A stretch of DNA of 64,000 bases. Origin: CAZWSX01 sp964636985. GTDB lineage: Bacteria; Planctomycetota; Planctomycetia; Pirellulales; Pirellulaceae. Each line of letters opens with the position of its first letter. Positions within the stretch are counted from its first letter, which is position 1. A program made the position numbers and the translations under genes. The DNA lies in contig CAZWSX010000010.1 of the NCBI GenBank assembly GCA_964636985.1, positions 1-64,000 on the forward strand, read 5' to 3'. This document shows positions 38,995 through 49,538 of the stretch, piece by piece. A model generated the notes under the pieces. It worked only from the letters and a program-made list of their open reading frames with translations. It was not told the DNA's origin and ran no database searches.

Positions 38995-40023
38995 CTAGAC
39001 CTTCCCCAGCATCCGGTTGAGAGCGTCCGACGTCTGATAGATCAACGCCTCCGGATAATGCTGCCATGGATGAAAGTACTCGAACGTGATCCACCCTTTG
39101 TAGCCAATCTTGTCGAAGGCATCGATCACGGCCGGCCAATTCGTAGTTCCGTCGAGCAGCGGCCGGAAGGTCTCCAGCGAGTAGTCGGTCCCCTTCTTGG
39201 TGTACTCCTTGAAGTGGACGTTGGCGATTCGATTCCCCATGATCGGGATCCAGTGTTCCGGGAACTGGAACATGCTGATGTTGCCCGTATCGAAGTGAAT
39301 CTTCACGTTCTCGCTCTCAAAGCTGTCGACAAACTGGTTCATTTCCATCGGCGTCATTAAAAAGCCGTTGAAAAAGATGTTCTCGATGTTGAGTGTCACC
39401 TTGAGCCGCTCGGCGGCCGTGGCCAGTTTTTTGACGGCCTCTTTCGCCCGCTTCTCGCACACGTCGTTGGGGACGGGCTCGTAGTCGGTTCGCCATGGAA
39501 TGTGCACGGCGCCCGGCACCAGCAAAACGTTAGGCGTCCCCAGATCGTGGGCGGCACTGGCAATCTTGCCGGCGAGTTCGATCCCCCGATTGCGCCGCGT
39601 GGCGTCGTTACTGGTCAGCGGATACGGCCAGAAGAGGAACGAACAAAGGCCGCTGATCTCGATGCCGATTTTCTCAGCCGTTCGGCGAATGGCCAGCAGG
39701 TCGGCAGTCGACGCCTTAGGCGAAAGGTCGTTGTCGAGATCGTAGTTGAGTTCGATCCCGTCAAACCCAGCGTCTTTGGCCAGCTGCAAGCACTCTTCGA
39801 GCGTCATCTTTTCCGGATAGGGAAAGGCCCAAAGATTGATCGATTTTTTCATTTCGTACCGCTTTGCGGCACGCTTGCGAATGTCGACCTCAATCGGCTG
39901 AGCGGGCGGATCATCGGCTTTGGCCATCGTGGCGGCGAAGGCCCCGGCCGCCAACGTGGTCCAAGCCATTGCCGAACGGCGAGAAAAGGTCGTGCCATCG
40001 GGAGCGGTAGGATCAAACGGCAT
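38995..40023 (-). CDS. Exported sugar phosphate isomerase/epimerase-like TIM barrel protein
   Basis: The leader FSRRSAMAWTTLAAGAFA is twin-arginine-like. The barrel (residues 55-340) has CLQLAKDAGFDGIELNY, NVLLVPGAVHI, LKVTLNIENIFFNGF, VKIHFDTGNISMF, IANVHFKEYTKKG and WITFEYFHPWQHYPEALIY; the Glu and His/Asp are the metal-binding positions of xylose-isomerase-like enzymes. Substrate is unknown. Planctomycetes export many such enzymes for polysaccharide breakdown. The start ATG at 40023 is consistent with a Tat leader. The DUF1501 gene diverges from it. Confidence 0.9.
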   Translation of the reverse strand: MPFDPTAPDGTTFSRRSAMAWTTLAAGAFAATMAKADDPPAQPIEVDIRKRAAKRYEMKKSINLWAFPYPEKMTLEECLQLAKDAGFDGIELNYDLDNDLSPKASTADLLAIRRTAEKIGIEISGLCSFLFWPYPLTSNDATRRNRGIELAGKIASAAHDLGTPNVLLVPGAVHIPWRTDYEPVPNDVCEKRAKEAVKKLATAAERLKVTLNIENIFFNGFLMTPMEMNQFVDSFESENVKIHFDTGNISMFQFPEHWIPIMGNRIANVHFKEYTKKGTDYSLETFRPLLDGTTNWPAVIDAFDKIGYKGWITFEYFHPWQHYPEALIYQTSDALNRMLGKV

Positions 40024-40133
40024 GGGAAGACTTCTTGAACAGGCCGGGAAAAGGAAGTGGCTGCGTTTCTAACGACAGGGCAACTTGTTTCTTAGGATAG
40101 GAAACAGGGCGACAAGGGGCAAATGCGCAGCTG

Positions 40134-40163
40134 TTGACCCGCCAGAACGGCTCTCCTTATAAT
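40134..40163 (+). promoter_or_regulatory. Strong promoter of the second DUF1501 gene
   Basis: TTGACC (40134-40139) and a perfect TATAAT (40158-40163) with 18 bases between. The transcript would start near 40170, leaving a 110-base leader before the ATG. This is the best sigma70-like promoter seen in the window. Confidence 0.65.
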
Positions 40164-40280
40164 ACATAGGCCAATGTCGATTCGTTTTCATCCAGAAAAC
40201 GAATTCGTGGTCCCGCCTCCGCGGACGACACCCCTCCTTGATCGTCTGCGACGACTTCCCCCCGCGTTAGGAGCATTGCC

Positions 40281-41666
40281 ATGTTTCGCCTCGACCTCGG
40301 TTCGGCCCCGGCCAAATACTGCGACGGCATCGGGCGGCGGCATTTTCTTACGGCTGGCGTCACCGGCATGGCGGGCATCAGCCTGGCGCAAGTCCTTCAA
40401 GCTCGGGAACTTTCGGCGGAACTCGGCAAGCCCAAGAAGAAAACCAGCGTGATCCTGTTGTGGCTCGACGGTGGTCCCGGCCATCTCGACATGTACGATA
40501 TGAAGCCGGAAGCGCCGCCCGAGGTCCGCGGCATCTGGAACCCGATTTCCACGAACGTCCCCGGCTTCGACATCACCGAGCTCTTTCCGCTGCAAGCCAA
40601 GTGCGCGGACAAGTTCTCGATCGTCCGCTCGCTGCACCACGACAATGGCGACCACTTTTCGGGTGCCCACTGGATGTTGACGTCGCGTCTCAGCGGTGTG
40701 AGCGGCGCCAGCAACACGGTTAAGAATCCGGGCCTGGGGGCCATCGCCTCGAAACTCGCCGGCTCGCGGAAGCCGGGCGTTCCCCCTTATGTCGCCATTC
40801 CCTACGCGATGAGCGTTGGCCTGCGCCAAGGTTACTTCGGTGGGAGCTATCTCGGCTCGCAATTTGACGCCTTCGAAACCGAAGGCGACCCCAACAGCGA
40901 TGGCTTCAAGGTCAACAACCTGAACATCGCTTCGGGACTGAACATCGATCGTCTCCAGGACAGGCGGTCGCTGCTCGCCCACTTCGACAACGTCCGGCGC
41001 GACGTCGATCGCAGTGGCAAGTTCAACGCGATGAATCGCTTCGAGCAACAGTCGTACGAGATGGTGACAGGCAAAGCCGCCCAAGATGCGTTCGATCTCT
41101 CGAAGGAGTCGCCCGAGACGCGCGATCGCTACGGCCGAACCTCCTGGGGTCAATCGACCCTGCTAGCACGCCGCCTGGTCGAGGCGGGCGTCACGTTCGC
41201 CACCGTCCACTTCGGCGGCTGGGACCATCACTGGGACCTGAAGAAGGGATACGAAAACTACCTGCCTCAGATCGACAAACTCGTCAGCGCCTTGTTCACC
41301 GACTTGTCGGAGCGAGGAATGTACGACGACGTTCTCGTCGTCCTGTGCGGCGAGTTCAGTCGCACGCCGCGAATGAACAATGGCGGCAACGGTGGTGCGC
41401 CGATGAGCATGGGCACACCAGGTCGCGACCACTGGGGCAACTCGATGTTCTGCCTGCTCGGTGGCGGCGGCGTCAAAGGGGGCCGCATCGTCGGCTCAAC
41501 CGACCGCAAGGGTGAAGCGCCCAAAGACAACCCGCTGCGGCCAGGCGACATCCACCACACGATCTACCATTGCCTGGGAATCGACCCCTCGGTCCATTTC
41601 CTCGACTATAGCGGCCGCCCCACGATCGCCGTCGATCACGGCGCCGTGATCCAAGAGCTTCTCTAA
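40281..41666 (+). CDS. DUF1501 family exported protein (second copy)
   Basis: The N-terminus CDGIGRRHFLTAGVTGMAG is a twin-arginine leader. Core motifs are ILLWLDGGPGHLDMYDMKPEAP, IVRSLHHDNGDHFSGAHWM, FGGWDHHWDLKKGYEN and VVLCGEFSRTPRMNNGGNGG, followed by GRDHWGNSMFCLLGGGGVKGG and RPGDIHHTIYHCLGID. It matches the first DUF1501 protein in fold but is more similar to the type carried by cytochrome operons. Its partner DUF1549/1553 gene is not adjacent. The role is presumed phosphatase- or sulfatase-like, unproven. Confidence 0.93.
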   Translation: MFRLDLGSAPAKYCDGIGRRHFLTAGVTGMAGISLAQVLQARELSAELGKPKKKTSVILLWLDGGPGHLDMYDMKPEAPPEVRGIWNPISTNVPGFDITELFPLQAKCADKFSIVRSLHHDNGDHFSGAHWMLTSRLSGVSGASNTVKNPGLGAIASKLAGSRKPGVPPYVAIPYAMSVGLRQGYFGGSYLGSQFDAFETEGDPNSDGFKVNNLNIASGLNIDRLQDRRSLLAHFDNVRRDVDRSGKFNAMNRFEQQSYEMVTGKAAQDAFDLSKESPETRDRYGRTSWGQSTLLARRLVEAGVTFATVHFGGWDHHWDLKKGYENYLPQIDKLVSALFTDLSERGMYDDVLVVLCGEFSRTPRMNNGGNGGAPMSMGTPGRDHWGNSMFCLLGGGGVKGGRIVGSTDRKGEAPKDNPLRPGDIHHTIYHCLGIDPSVHFLDYSGRPTIAVDHGAVIQELL

Positions 41667-41670
41667 GCTG

Positions 41671-43020
41671 CTAGCGTCGAACGGAATCGAGAGTGCGATC
41701 GATCGCTTCGGCCAGCGCGCCGAGCGGATCCTGCGTCGGCGCTACCGTGAGTGACTGCCCGAAGAGACTCGCGACCAGCAGAACCACAGCCGCCAGCGCC
41801 AGCCCTGCCTCGCAGGCCGAGGTCGCGCGCCCAAGGACGTGCCGTAACTGCGGAGACTCTTCGCTATCAATTCTCCGCATGCCTGGCAGCACCATGGTCA
41901 CCGGAAGCGAAATAGTCGACTCCACTTCGTCGACGGTCGACATCCGGCGGGCTCGCTCCGACTTCTCGGCAAAGCCGTACATCGCCATGGCCCCCGCTAT
42001 GGACAACAACAGGTAGCCCATGATCCGAGTTGCCGAGGGAGTTCCCCCCTGTCGCGCAACGATCTGCGGCGGCGCCACCACGGCAACGGCGACCTTGCCG
42101 CTCCGTTCCCGTTCCGCAGCCGCAGCGAGCTCCTTTCGCCAGTGAAGCCGCTCGGTCTCAGCCCCTTCCAACTGTTTGTTGATGCGTTCGCGCGCCGCGA
42201 CCAACTCGCTGTTTCGAACGGTGGTTGCAGGCGACTCCGCGGCCGGCTCTTCTTTCACAACCTCAGGGGCACGCCGAGTCGGAAGTGCCGCTAGCGCCGA
42301 CTGCGCCTCGTGCAGCCGCTCCTTGGCCTCGATCACTTGCGGGTGCACGTCGGTCTGAGTTCGGAGCAGTTCCGCGAGATGGCTTTGACGTTCGGCGACC
42401 GCCTTCTCAAGGCGAACTCGCTGGGGATCTTCGGGCGTTTCTACCGGGGTTGGCGGAGGTTGCTGCTTGGTAAGCGCCATTTGCCGAGTCGATTCGATGA
42501 GGTCCTCGGTTCGCTCGCGCGTGAGGCGATCGAGCTTCGTTTGCAGTTCACTCCAGTGTTGCTCGGCCGTCTCGAAGCGGCGCTGGATGGCCCCTTTGGC
42601 ACTGGCAAGTCGTTCGGCCGCGGCGTTGGGAATTTCCGTCGACAATCCGTCGATGGCTTCGGTGACGTCGCTCACCGCGAAGGCGGATCGAGCGTTCGTC
42701 GCGAAAAGACGAACGGCGACCGACGTAGGCGAGGACTGTTCGATCGCGCATTCGAGTGCAGATCCCTGAGTCGAACGCGCCTCGCGCGACCAGTCGGCCA
42801 GTTCGGCCGAACTGACAAGCGTTTCTCCCTCACTCGTACCTTTCGCGCCGGTGAATCGCACAACCGCTTCGGCGGTGTAGGTCTCAATCGGCTCGGGAGC
42901 TAGCACCAGGCACGCCATCAGGACCGTCAATCCTACGACGGTGGCGGCATAGACGCTCGAAGGACCTCTTCGCCCCTCGGCACTCACGTTGTCCGAAATG
43001 CCGCGCGCTGGCAAAGCCAT
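41671..43020 (-). CDS. Wzz/GumC-like chain-length determinant protein
   Basis: The start at 43020 (MALPARGISDN) avoids overlap with trpF. A first membrane helix is at residues 25-43 (VYAATVVGLTVLMACLVLA), then a predicted periplasmic beta/coiled-coil region (about 45-320, with long Glu/Arg/Leu helices such as RLASAKGAIQRRFETAEQHW), a second helix near residue 335 (MGYLLLSIAGAMAMYGF), and a third near the end (AGLALAAVVLLVASLFG). This is the topology of polysaccharide co-polymerases, with an extra C-terminal helix. It would set chain length together with a BY-kinase, here perhaps the degenerate one at 29079. A tyrosine kinase domain is missing. Confidence 0.7.
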   Translation of the reverse strand: MALPARGISDNVSAEGRRGPSSVYAATVVGLTVLMACLVLAPEPIETYTAEAVVRFTGAKGTSEGETLVSSAELADWSREARSTQGSALECAIEQSSPTSVAVRLFATNARSAFAVSDVTEAIDGLSTEIPNAAAERLASAKGAIQRRFETAEQHWSELQTKLDRLTRERTEDLIESTRQMALTKQQPPPTPVETPEDPQRVRLEKAVAERQSHLAELLRTQTDVHPQVIEAKERLHEAQSALAALPTRRAPEVVKEEPAAESPATTVRNSELVAARERINKQLEGAETERLHWRKELAAAAERERSGKVAVAVVAPPQIVARQGGTPSATRIMGYLLLSIAGAMAMYGFAEKSERARRMSTVDEVESTISLPVTMVLPGMRRIDSEESPQLRHVLGRATSACEAGLALAAVVLLVASLFGQSLTVAPTQDPLGALAEAIDRTLDSVRR

Positions 43021-43200
43021 CCTGTCATCCCTGACCCGGGTGTTCGGGGCGGCGTTTCCGCAATCGCTGCTCCGTCGTCCTGACGGAGATTCGGTAAATG
43101 CACCCGTATCAAACGTATCGGTCACTTCACGAAACGTGCTTGATGATTGATACTTGCATGCAGAGGCTGGAAGCTGGGTGCTCTTTGACGGTTGGCAATC

Positions 43201-43887
43201 ATGTTTCGTACCAAGATCTGCGGGGTCACCCTGGTTGAGGACGCCCTCGCGGCCGTCGCCGAATCGGCCGACGCCATCGGACTCAATTTCTATTCCAAGA
43301 GTTCTCGATGTGTCACGCTGGAACGAAGCACCGAAATCGCCGAGGCCGTCGGCGGCAAAGTCCAACTCATCGGCGTCTTCGTCAACTCATTCAAGCTCTC
43401 GATCGAACGAATGGTTGATGGGGCTTCGCTGACCGCGGTTCAGTTGCACGGCGACGAGCCCCCCGCCTTCCTGGTCTCGCTCAAAGCACCGCGGATCATC
43501 AAAGTCTTTCGCAACGATCCCGAATGGCTACCTAGAGCATGCACTTACCTGACGGAGTGCCGGAAGCTTGGTCGTCTTCCAGAAGCCATCCTCATTGACG
43601 CAGCAGCTGCCGGCGGCCAATACGGCGGGACGGGCAAGACCGTCGACTGGCCGGCGATTCCCGGCGCTTCACGAGAACTTCGCGCGGCGGCAGAGGCGGA
43701 ACTACCAGTCCTCCTGGCGGGGGGGCTCAATGGCGACAACGTACAGCAGGCCATTCTGGAATCGGGGGCCGACGGAGTCGACACGGCAAGCGGGGTCGAA
43801 ACCAAACCCGGCATTAAGTCCCGCAATCTGATTCACACCTTCGTCCACAACGCGACCGAGGCCTTCCGCAGCCGCACCGCGAAGTGA
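43201..43887 (+). CDS. trpF: Phosphoribosylanthranilate isomerase
   Basis: TrpF converts phosphoribosylanthranilate to CdRP in tryptophan synthesis. KICGVTLVEDALAAVAESADAIGLNFYSKSSRCV holds the catalytic Cys (KICG) and the phosphate site; VQLHGDEPPAFL, LIDAAAAGGQYGGTGKTVDW (with the catalytic Asp) and VLLAGGLNGDNVQQAI with VDTASGVETKPGIK complete the barrel. The ATG at 43201 is chosen over a TTG three codons earlier. Other trp genes are not nearby. A hairpin follows the stop. Confidence 0.95.
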   Translation: MFRTKICGVTLVEDALAAVAESADAIGLNFYSKSSRCVTLERSTEIAEAVGGKVQLIGVFVNSFKLSIERMVDGASLTAVQLHGDEPPAFLVSLKAPRIIKVFRNDPEWLPRACTYLTECRKLGRLPEAILIDAAAAGGQYGGTGKTVDWPAIPGASRELRAAAEAELPVLLAGGLNGDNVQQAILESGADGVDTASGVETKPGIKSRNLIHTFVHNATEAFRSRTAK

Positions 43888-43935
43888 TCCCCTTCGGTTA
43901 TCGAAGCCTTCGAAATTCGGTTCGATGTTGGCGTG

Positions 43936-43959
43936 GTTTCCTGCATTCGTTCAGGAAAC
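43936..43959 (+). terminator. Hairpin after trpF
   Basis: GTTTCCTG (43936-43943) pairs with CAGGAAAC (43952-43959) around an eight-base loop. It lies 49 bases after the trpF stop. A GTTCATTT tract follows, so weak termination is possible. It is not obviously part of the repeat families. Confidence 0.4.
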
Positions 43960-44102
43960 GTTCATTTAGGTACTAGTGACACAGAAGCCTTTACTCGCAT
44001 AATGGTGTCCGTATTGTAATTTGCCTCGCCCGACGCTCCCCCGAGTTGGGGGCTCTCTCGTTGCGTACGTGCGTCGGACTGGCCTTATTTGGAGTGGATC
44101 GA

Positions 44103-45419
<1,317 letters not shown>

Positions 45420-45438
45420 TCGAAGTCGTCGCCACGCC

Positions 45439-45474
45439 GTAGCCGCACTCGCCAAGAGCTCGCCAAGAGTGCGG
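45439..45474 (+). repeat. GTAG-type REP palindrome with internal duplication
   Basis: GTAG-CCGCACTC-GCCAA is followed by GAGCTCGCCAAGAGTGCGG. The 11-base CTCGCCAAGAG unit is present twice in tandem, so the stem and loop are extended while the outer arms still pair. It lies 20 bases after the ahcY stop. Confidence 0.7.
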
Positions 45475-45536
45475 GGCCCCGGTGTGGGCTCAGCTTTGCA
45501 AATGTTCGAAAGGGCCGAAGGCCCGACAAATCTCAG

Positions 45537-45674
45537 CCGTGCCCGTAAGGCACGGTTCGCAATCGCAAGGAAATCGAAGGCCCAACGGGCCGACAGAAAT
45601 GAGCGAACCTCATCTGTCGGCCCGTTGGGCCTTCTTCATTTCGGCGCCAACAGACCGGCGGCTTACGCCGCCGG
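45537..45674. repeat. Cluster of strong palindromes including a perfect 22-bp inverted repeat
   Basis: CCGTGCC/GGCACGG (45537-45555), a perfect 22-bp pair from 45576-45597 to 45613-45634 with a 15-base loop, and CCGGCGGC-TTAC-GCCGCCGG (45655-45674) follow each other. The 22-bp arms begin GAAGGCCCAACGG. Together with the preceding REP copy they fill the gap between ahcY and the parS-like site. They may be dispersed repeats or a terminator of ahcY. Confidence 0.6.
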
Positions 45675-45784
45675 CTAAGATCTGCCGGCCCTTCGGGCCT
45701 TTCGGAACAGCACCGCTCTGCCCCTTCTGTTCTAAGCCGTTTCGCGAAGTCGCAACACTGCCCGCAGAGTTACCGCAACCCTCC

Positions 45785-45800
45785 TGTTTCCCGTGAAACA
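45785..45800. promoter_or_regulatory. parS-like site 1
   Basis: TGTTTCCCGTGAAACA differs from the ParB-binding consensus TGTTTCACGTGAAACA at one base. It is 1.6 kb upstream of parA and 74 bases before the DUF1015 ATG. Confidence 0.75.
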
Positions 45801-45873
45801 CTTGCCCGTCCTTGACGGTTTTCCGGTCCTGCGCGACATTGGCCTTTTCCAATTGTTTGAAGGGACTGCCGCT

Positions 45874-47226
<1,353 letters not shown>

Positions 47227-47249
47227 GCGGTTCTTGCGCTTAGTGGAGG

Positions 47250-47335
47250 AAGGCTATAGGCTCCAGGCCCCAGGGAGGAAGAATCCCTGCGGCCTTCGGC
47301 CGCTTCCTTCCTATAGCCTGAGGCCTGAAGCCTTG
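47250..47335. repeat. Palindromic repeat related to the 26.5 kb mosaic
   Basis: AAGGCTATAGGCTCCAGG on the left and CCTATAGCCTGAGGCCTG with AAGCCTT on the right form an imperfect long palindrome around GGCCTTCGGCCGC. The words CTATAGGCTCCAGG and CCTATAGCCTG recur at the ends of the mosaic repeat at 26537-26822. It lies between the DUF1015 gene and parA. Confidence 0.55.
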
Positions 47336-47420
47336 CCCGCTAGCACCTAAAACTCATCTCCGCCGAAACACGGGCAGCCGTTATCCTGGTCCCATCTAAC
47401 TGGACTCCCGGGGCGTCTGC

Positions 47421-48173
47421 GTGTCATCAGCTCGGCTCATATGTATTGCCAATCAGAAGGGTGGCGTCGGCAAGACGACGACCACGCTCAACTTGGCTGC
47501 TGCGCTGGCTCACGCTGACTCGAAGGTCTGCGTTGTTGACCTCGATCCCCAGTGCAATGCCACGACGGGCTTGGGTTGCCAACCCGCGGCACGCCATCCG
47601 CTGGTCTGTGAAGAGCCCCTCAGCGAGACGATGCTCGCTACGTATCTGCCGACCCTCAAGCTAATCCCTGGCTGCCGCGGCGTGCGAGATATCGCGGCGC
47701 TGGCCGACGGCGATGAGACCAGCAGTGCCCTGCTCCGCAATCATCTGCTCAACGGGCTAACGTCGTTCGACTACGTGCTGCTCGATTGCCCACCGTCGCT
47801 GGGCAAGCTCACGCATGCAGCACTAGCAGTCTCGACCGAGGTGTTGATGCCCATCCAGTGCGAGTACTTCGCGATGGAGGGGCTGACGCAGATGATCGAG
47901 GTGATCCGCGACGTGATGAAGTCGGCCAATACCAGATTGGCCTTCGGCGGAATCCTCCTCACGATGTACGATCCCTCACTCGAACTGACGCACGAAGTCG
48001 ATGGCGAAGTCCGCGACTTCTTCGGCGAGATTGTTTTTGAAACGGTGATCCCACGCGATGTCGCCTGCAGCGAAGCGGCGAGTCATGGAAAAAGCGTGAT
48101 CGACTTCGCCCCTCGCAGCCGCGCCGCGCGGGGGTATATCGAACTGTGCATGGAGGTACTGGAACGTGACTAA
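47421..48173 (+). CDS. parA: Chromosome partitioning ATPase ParA
   Basis: The GTG at 47421 gives MSSARLICIANQKGGVGKTTTTLNLAAAL, with the deviant Walker A (KGGVGKTT) of ParA/Soj. VCVVDLDPQCNATTGLG, VLLDCPPSLGKLTHAAL (Walker B) and VLMPIQCEYFAMEGLTQM follow. The 250-residue protein lacks the N-terminal HTH of plasmid type Ia, so it is the chromosomal class. It overlaps parB by 8 bases, so they are translated together. ParA forms the ATP-dependent gradient that moves ParB-parS complexes. parS-like sites lie upstream at 45785 and 46723. Confidence 0.95.
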   Translation: MSSARLICIANQKGGVGKTTTTLNLAAALAHADSKVCVVDLDPQCNATTGLGCQPAARHPLVCEEPLSETMLATYLPTLKLIPGCRGVRDIAALADGDETSSALLRNHLLNGLTSFDYVLLDCPPSLGKLTHAALAVSTEVLMPIQCEYFAMEGLTQMIEVIRDVMKSANTRLAFGGILLTMYDPSLELTHEVDGEVRDFFGEIVFETVIPRDVACSEAASHGKSVIDFAPRSRAARGYIELCMEVLERD

Positions 48174-49188
48174 AGAACGCCGCCTGGGACGAGGTCTCGC
48201 ATCGCTTCTCTCTTCGCCGAGCATCGAGTTGGAGCGAGTCGCTCCCGCTCCGGCCACGCATGGCTACTCGAACAGCGCGGTGCCCGCGCCGCACTTCCGA
48301 ATGGACGATGGTGCCGTCGCCATCGCCTCTCCACCTGAACCGGCGGACGGCGACCTGATCCACTTGCCCGTCGAGCAGATCGACGAGAATCCCTTCCAAC
48401 CGCGCCGCGACTTCAGCGAGAGCGAGATCGCCTCGCTCGCCGAGAGCCTCCGCGAACACAACCTGCTGCAACCGATCTTGGTGCGTCGGGTCGGAACGCG
48501 CTGGCAACTTATCTCCGGCGAGCGCCGACTCCGCGCAGCCACCAAGGCCGGATGGGCAACCATCCCCGCGCGAGTTCGCGAAGCAGACGATCGCCTGGTC
48601 GCCGAACTTGCCATTGTCGAGAACCTACAACGCAAAGATCTCAACCCAATCGAGAAGGCCCTTTCGTTCCAACGATATCTACGTGAACATGCGTGCACTC
48701 AAGAAGATCTGGCCAAGCGGCTCACGCTCGACCGCTCGACCATTGCCAACCTGATGCGATTGCTCGAACTGCCGAGCGAAGTCCTCGACGCCGTTCGCCA
48801 GGGAACGATCTCGGCCGGGCACGCCCGGGCAATTCTTCCCCTCGGCGACGACTACCGGCAGGTCCAGTTCGCACAGCGAATCGTGGCGGAGGATCTTTCG
48901 GTCCGCGACGTAGAACGCCTCGTCCAGGAACAAATCGCCTTAGACGATGGGATCCCGGAAGACGATCTCGAAACCACGTCCGCCGCTGCTGGCACTGCAA
49001 CCAAAGCAAAACCAGCCAAGGCGCGAACTCGCAGCCAGCAAATCGCGTCCCTAGAAGCGGAACTCAAGCGGGCACTCGGGACCAAAGTCGAGATCAAGTC
49101 GACGGCCAGCGGCAAGGGAAAACTCGTCCTCCACTTCGCCAGCCACGACGAATTCGAACGCCTTTGCCAGCAGTTGGGCGTGGAATAA
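48166..49188 (+). CDS. parB: Chromosome partitioning protein ParB (CTPase, DNA-binding)
   Basis: GTG at 48166 begins MTKERRLGRGLASLLSS, the ParA-interacting N-terminus. The CTPase domain contains NPFQPRRDFSESEIASLAESLREHNLLQPILVRR, GERRLRAATKAGWATIPARV (the GERRxRA CTP motif) and ENLQRKDLNPIEKALSFQ. The HTH domain is LAKRLTLDRSTIANLMRLLEL with ISAGHARAILPL. The C-terminus holds the dimerisation region. ParB spreads from parS sites and clamps DNA with CTP. The gene is followed at once by a REP-like repeat. There is no sign of plasmid genes. Confidence 0.96.
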   Translation: MTKERRLGRGLASLLSSPSIELERVAPAPATHGYSNSAVPAPHFRMDDGAVAIASPPEPADGDLIHLPVEQIDENPFQPRRDFSESEIASLAESLREHNLLQPILVRRVGTRWQLISGERRLRAATKAGWATIPARVREADDRLVAELAIVENLQRKDLNPIEKALSFQRYLREHACTQEDLAKRLTLDRSTIANLMRLLELPSEVLDAVRQGTISAGHARAILPLGDDYRQVQFAQRIVAEDLSVRDVERLVQEQIALDDGIPEDDLETTSAAAGTATKAKPAKARTRSQQIASLEAELKRALGTKVEIKSTASGKGKLVLHFASHDEFERLCQQLGVE

Positions 49189-49189
49189 T

Positions 49190-49264
49190 GTAGCCGCGTT
49201 CGCGCAGAACGCGGAAAGTGCGGCAGCCACCGCCAGGACCACGGGCACTCCCGGCGAGTGCGCC
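49190..49264 (+). repeat. REPIN-like element, diverged copy after parB
   Basis: GTAG-CCGCGTTC-GCGCA-GAACGCGG (49190-49214) starts 2 bases after the parB stop codon. The inverted GCACTC-CCGGC-GAGTGC (49245-49261) is the second hairpin, with loop CCGGC in place of TTGGC. The spacer is about 30 bases and does not match the long copies, so this copy is decayed or a shorter variant. Confidence 0.65.
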
Positions 49265-49331
49265 CACGAAAACGCCCTTTCGCCCCCGTTCCCAAAAGCA
49301 GGAAAACAAGTCAAAATACAAAACTCAACCG

Positions 49332-49406
49332 CGGGGTGTAGCTCAGCCTGGCTAGAGCGCTTGGTTTGGGACCAAGAAGTCGCAAGTTCAAATCTTGTCG
49401 CCCCGA
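49332..49406 (+). tRNA. tRNA-Pro (anticodon TGG)
   Basis: Acceptor CGGGGTG pairs with CGCCCCG (one G-T pair), the D arm is GCTC/GAGC, and the anticodon stem CTTGG/CCAAG encloses TTTGGGA, giving anticodon TGG, which reads CCA and probably other CCN codons. The T arm is GCAAG/CTTGT-like with loop TTCAAAT. The discriminator is A and CCA is not encoded. A palindromic repeat overlaps its 3' end (from 49405). Confidence 0.94.
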
Positions 49407-49433
49407 TTCGCCGAAGGCGAATAGAGCAGTGGA
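49405..49433 (+). repeat. ATTCGCC/GGCGAAT hairpin repeat, first copy
   Basis: GATTCGCC-GAA-GGCGAATAGAGCAGTGGA directly abuts the tRNA-Pro 3' end. A second copy with the loop TGC lies at 50224-50252, where it codes for the last residues and stop of the HAD gene. The identical 11-base tail AGAGCAGTGGA in both shows they are related. Confidence 0.6.
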
Positions 49434-49506
49434 GCAGGAGACCAGTGGATCAGTAGAAAACGCCGTGGGCTCCACTGCGGTCTACTGTTCCACTGATCTC
49501 CTGCTC
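49432..49506 (+). terminator. Long hairpin with T tract after tRNA-Pro
   Basis: A 26-base arm (49432-49457) pairs with 49481-49506 with two mismatches, enclosing a 23-base loop that itself repeats part of the arm. It is followed by TTTTCTTTT. It ends the tRNA-Pro transcript, 33 bases before the HAD gene start. Confidence 0.7.
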
Positions 49507-49538
49507 TTTTCTTTTGGATAGGCGCATCCACGCTGACG

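Noticed and set aside
41671..43365. Long upstream start for the Wzz-like protein
   Set aside because: The extra 115 residues would overlap trpF and show no membrane or coiled-coil pattern. The ATG at 43020 gives normal topology.
43888..44102. Possible SAH riboswitch before ahcY
   Set aside because: I looked for the conserved core of SAH riboswitches and saw only GC-rich stems, such as a five-pair CCCCC/GGGGG hairpin near 44038-44050. No match could be claimed.
49190..49264. CRISPR-like repeat array near parB
   Set aside because: Only a hairpin pair is present, with no regular spacers or repeated units, and no cas gene.
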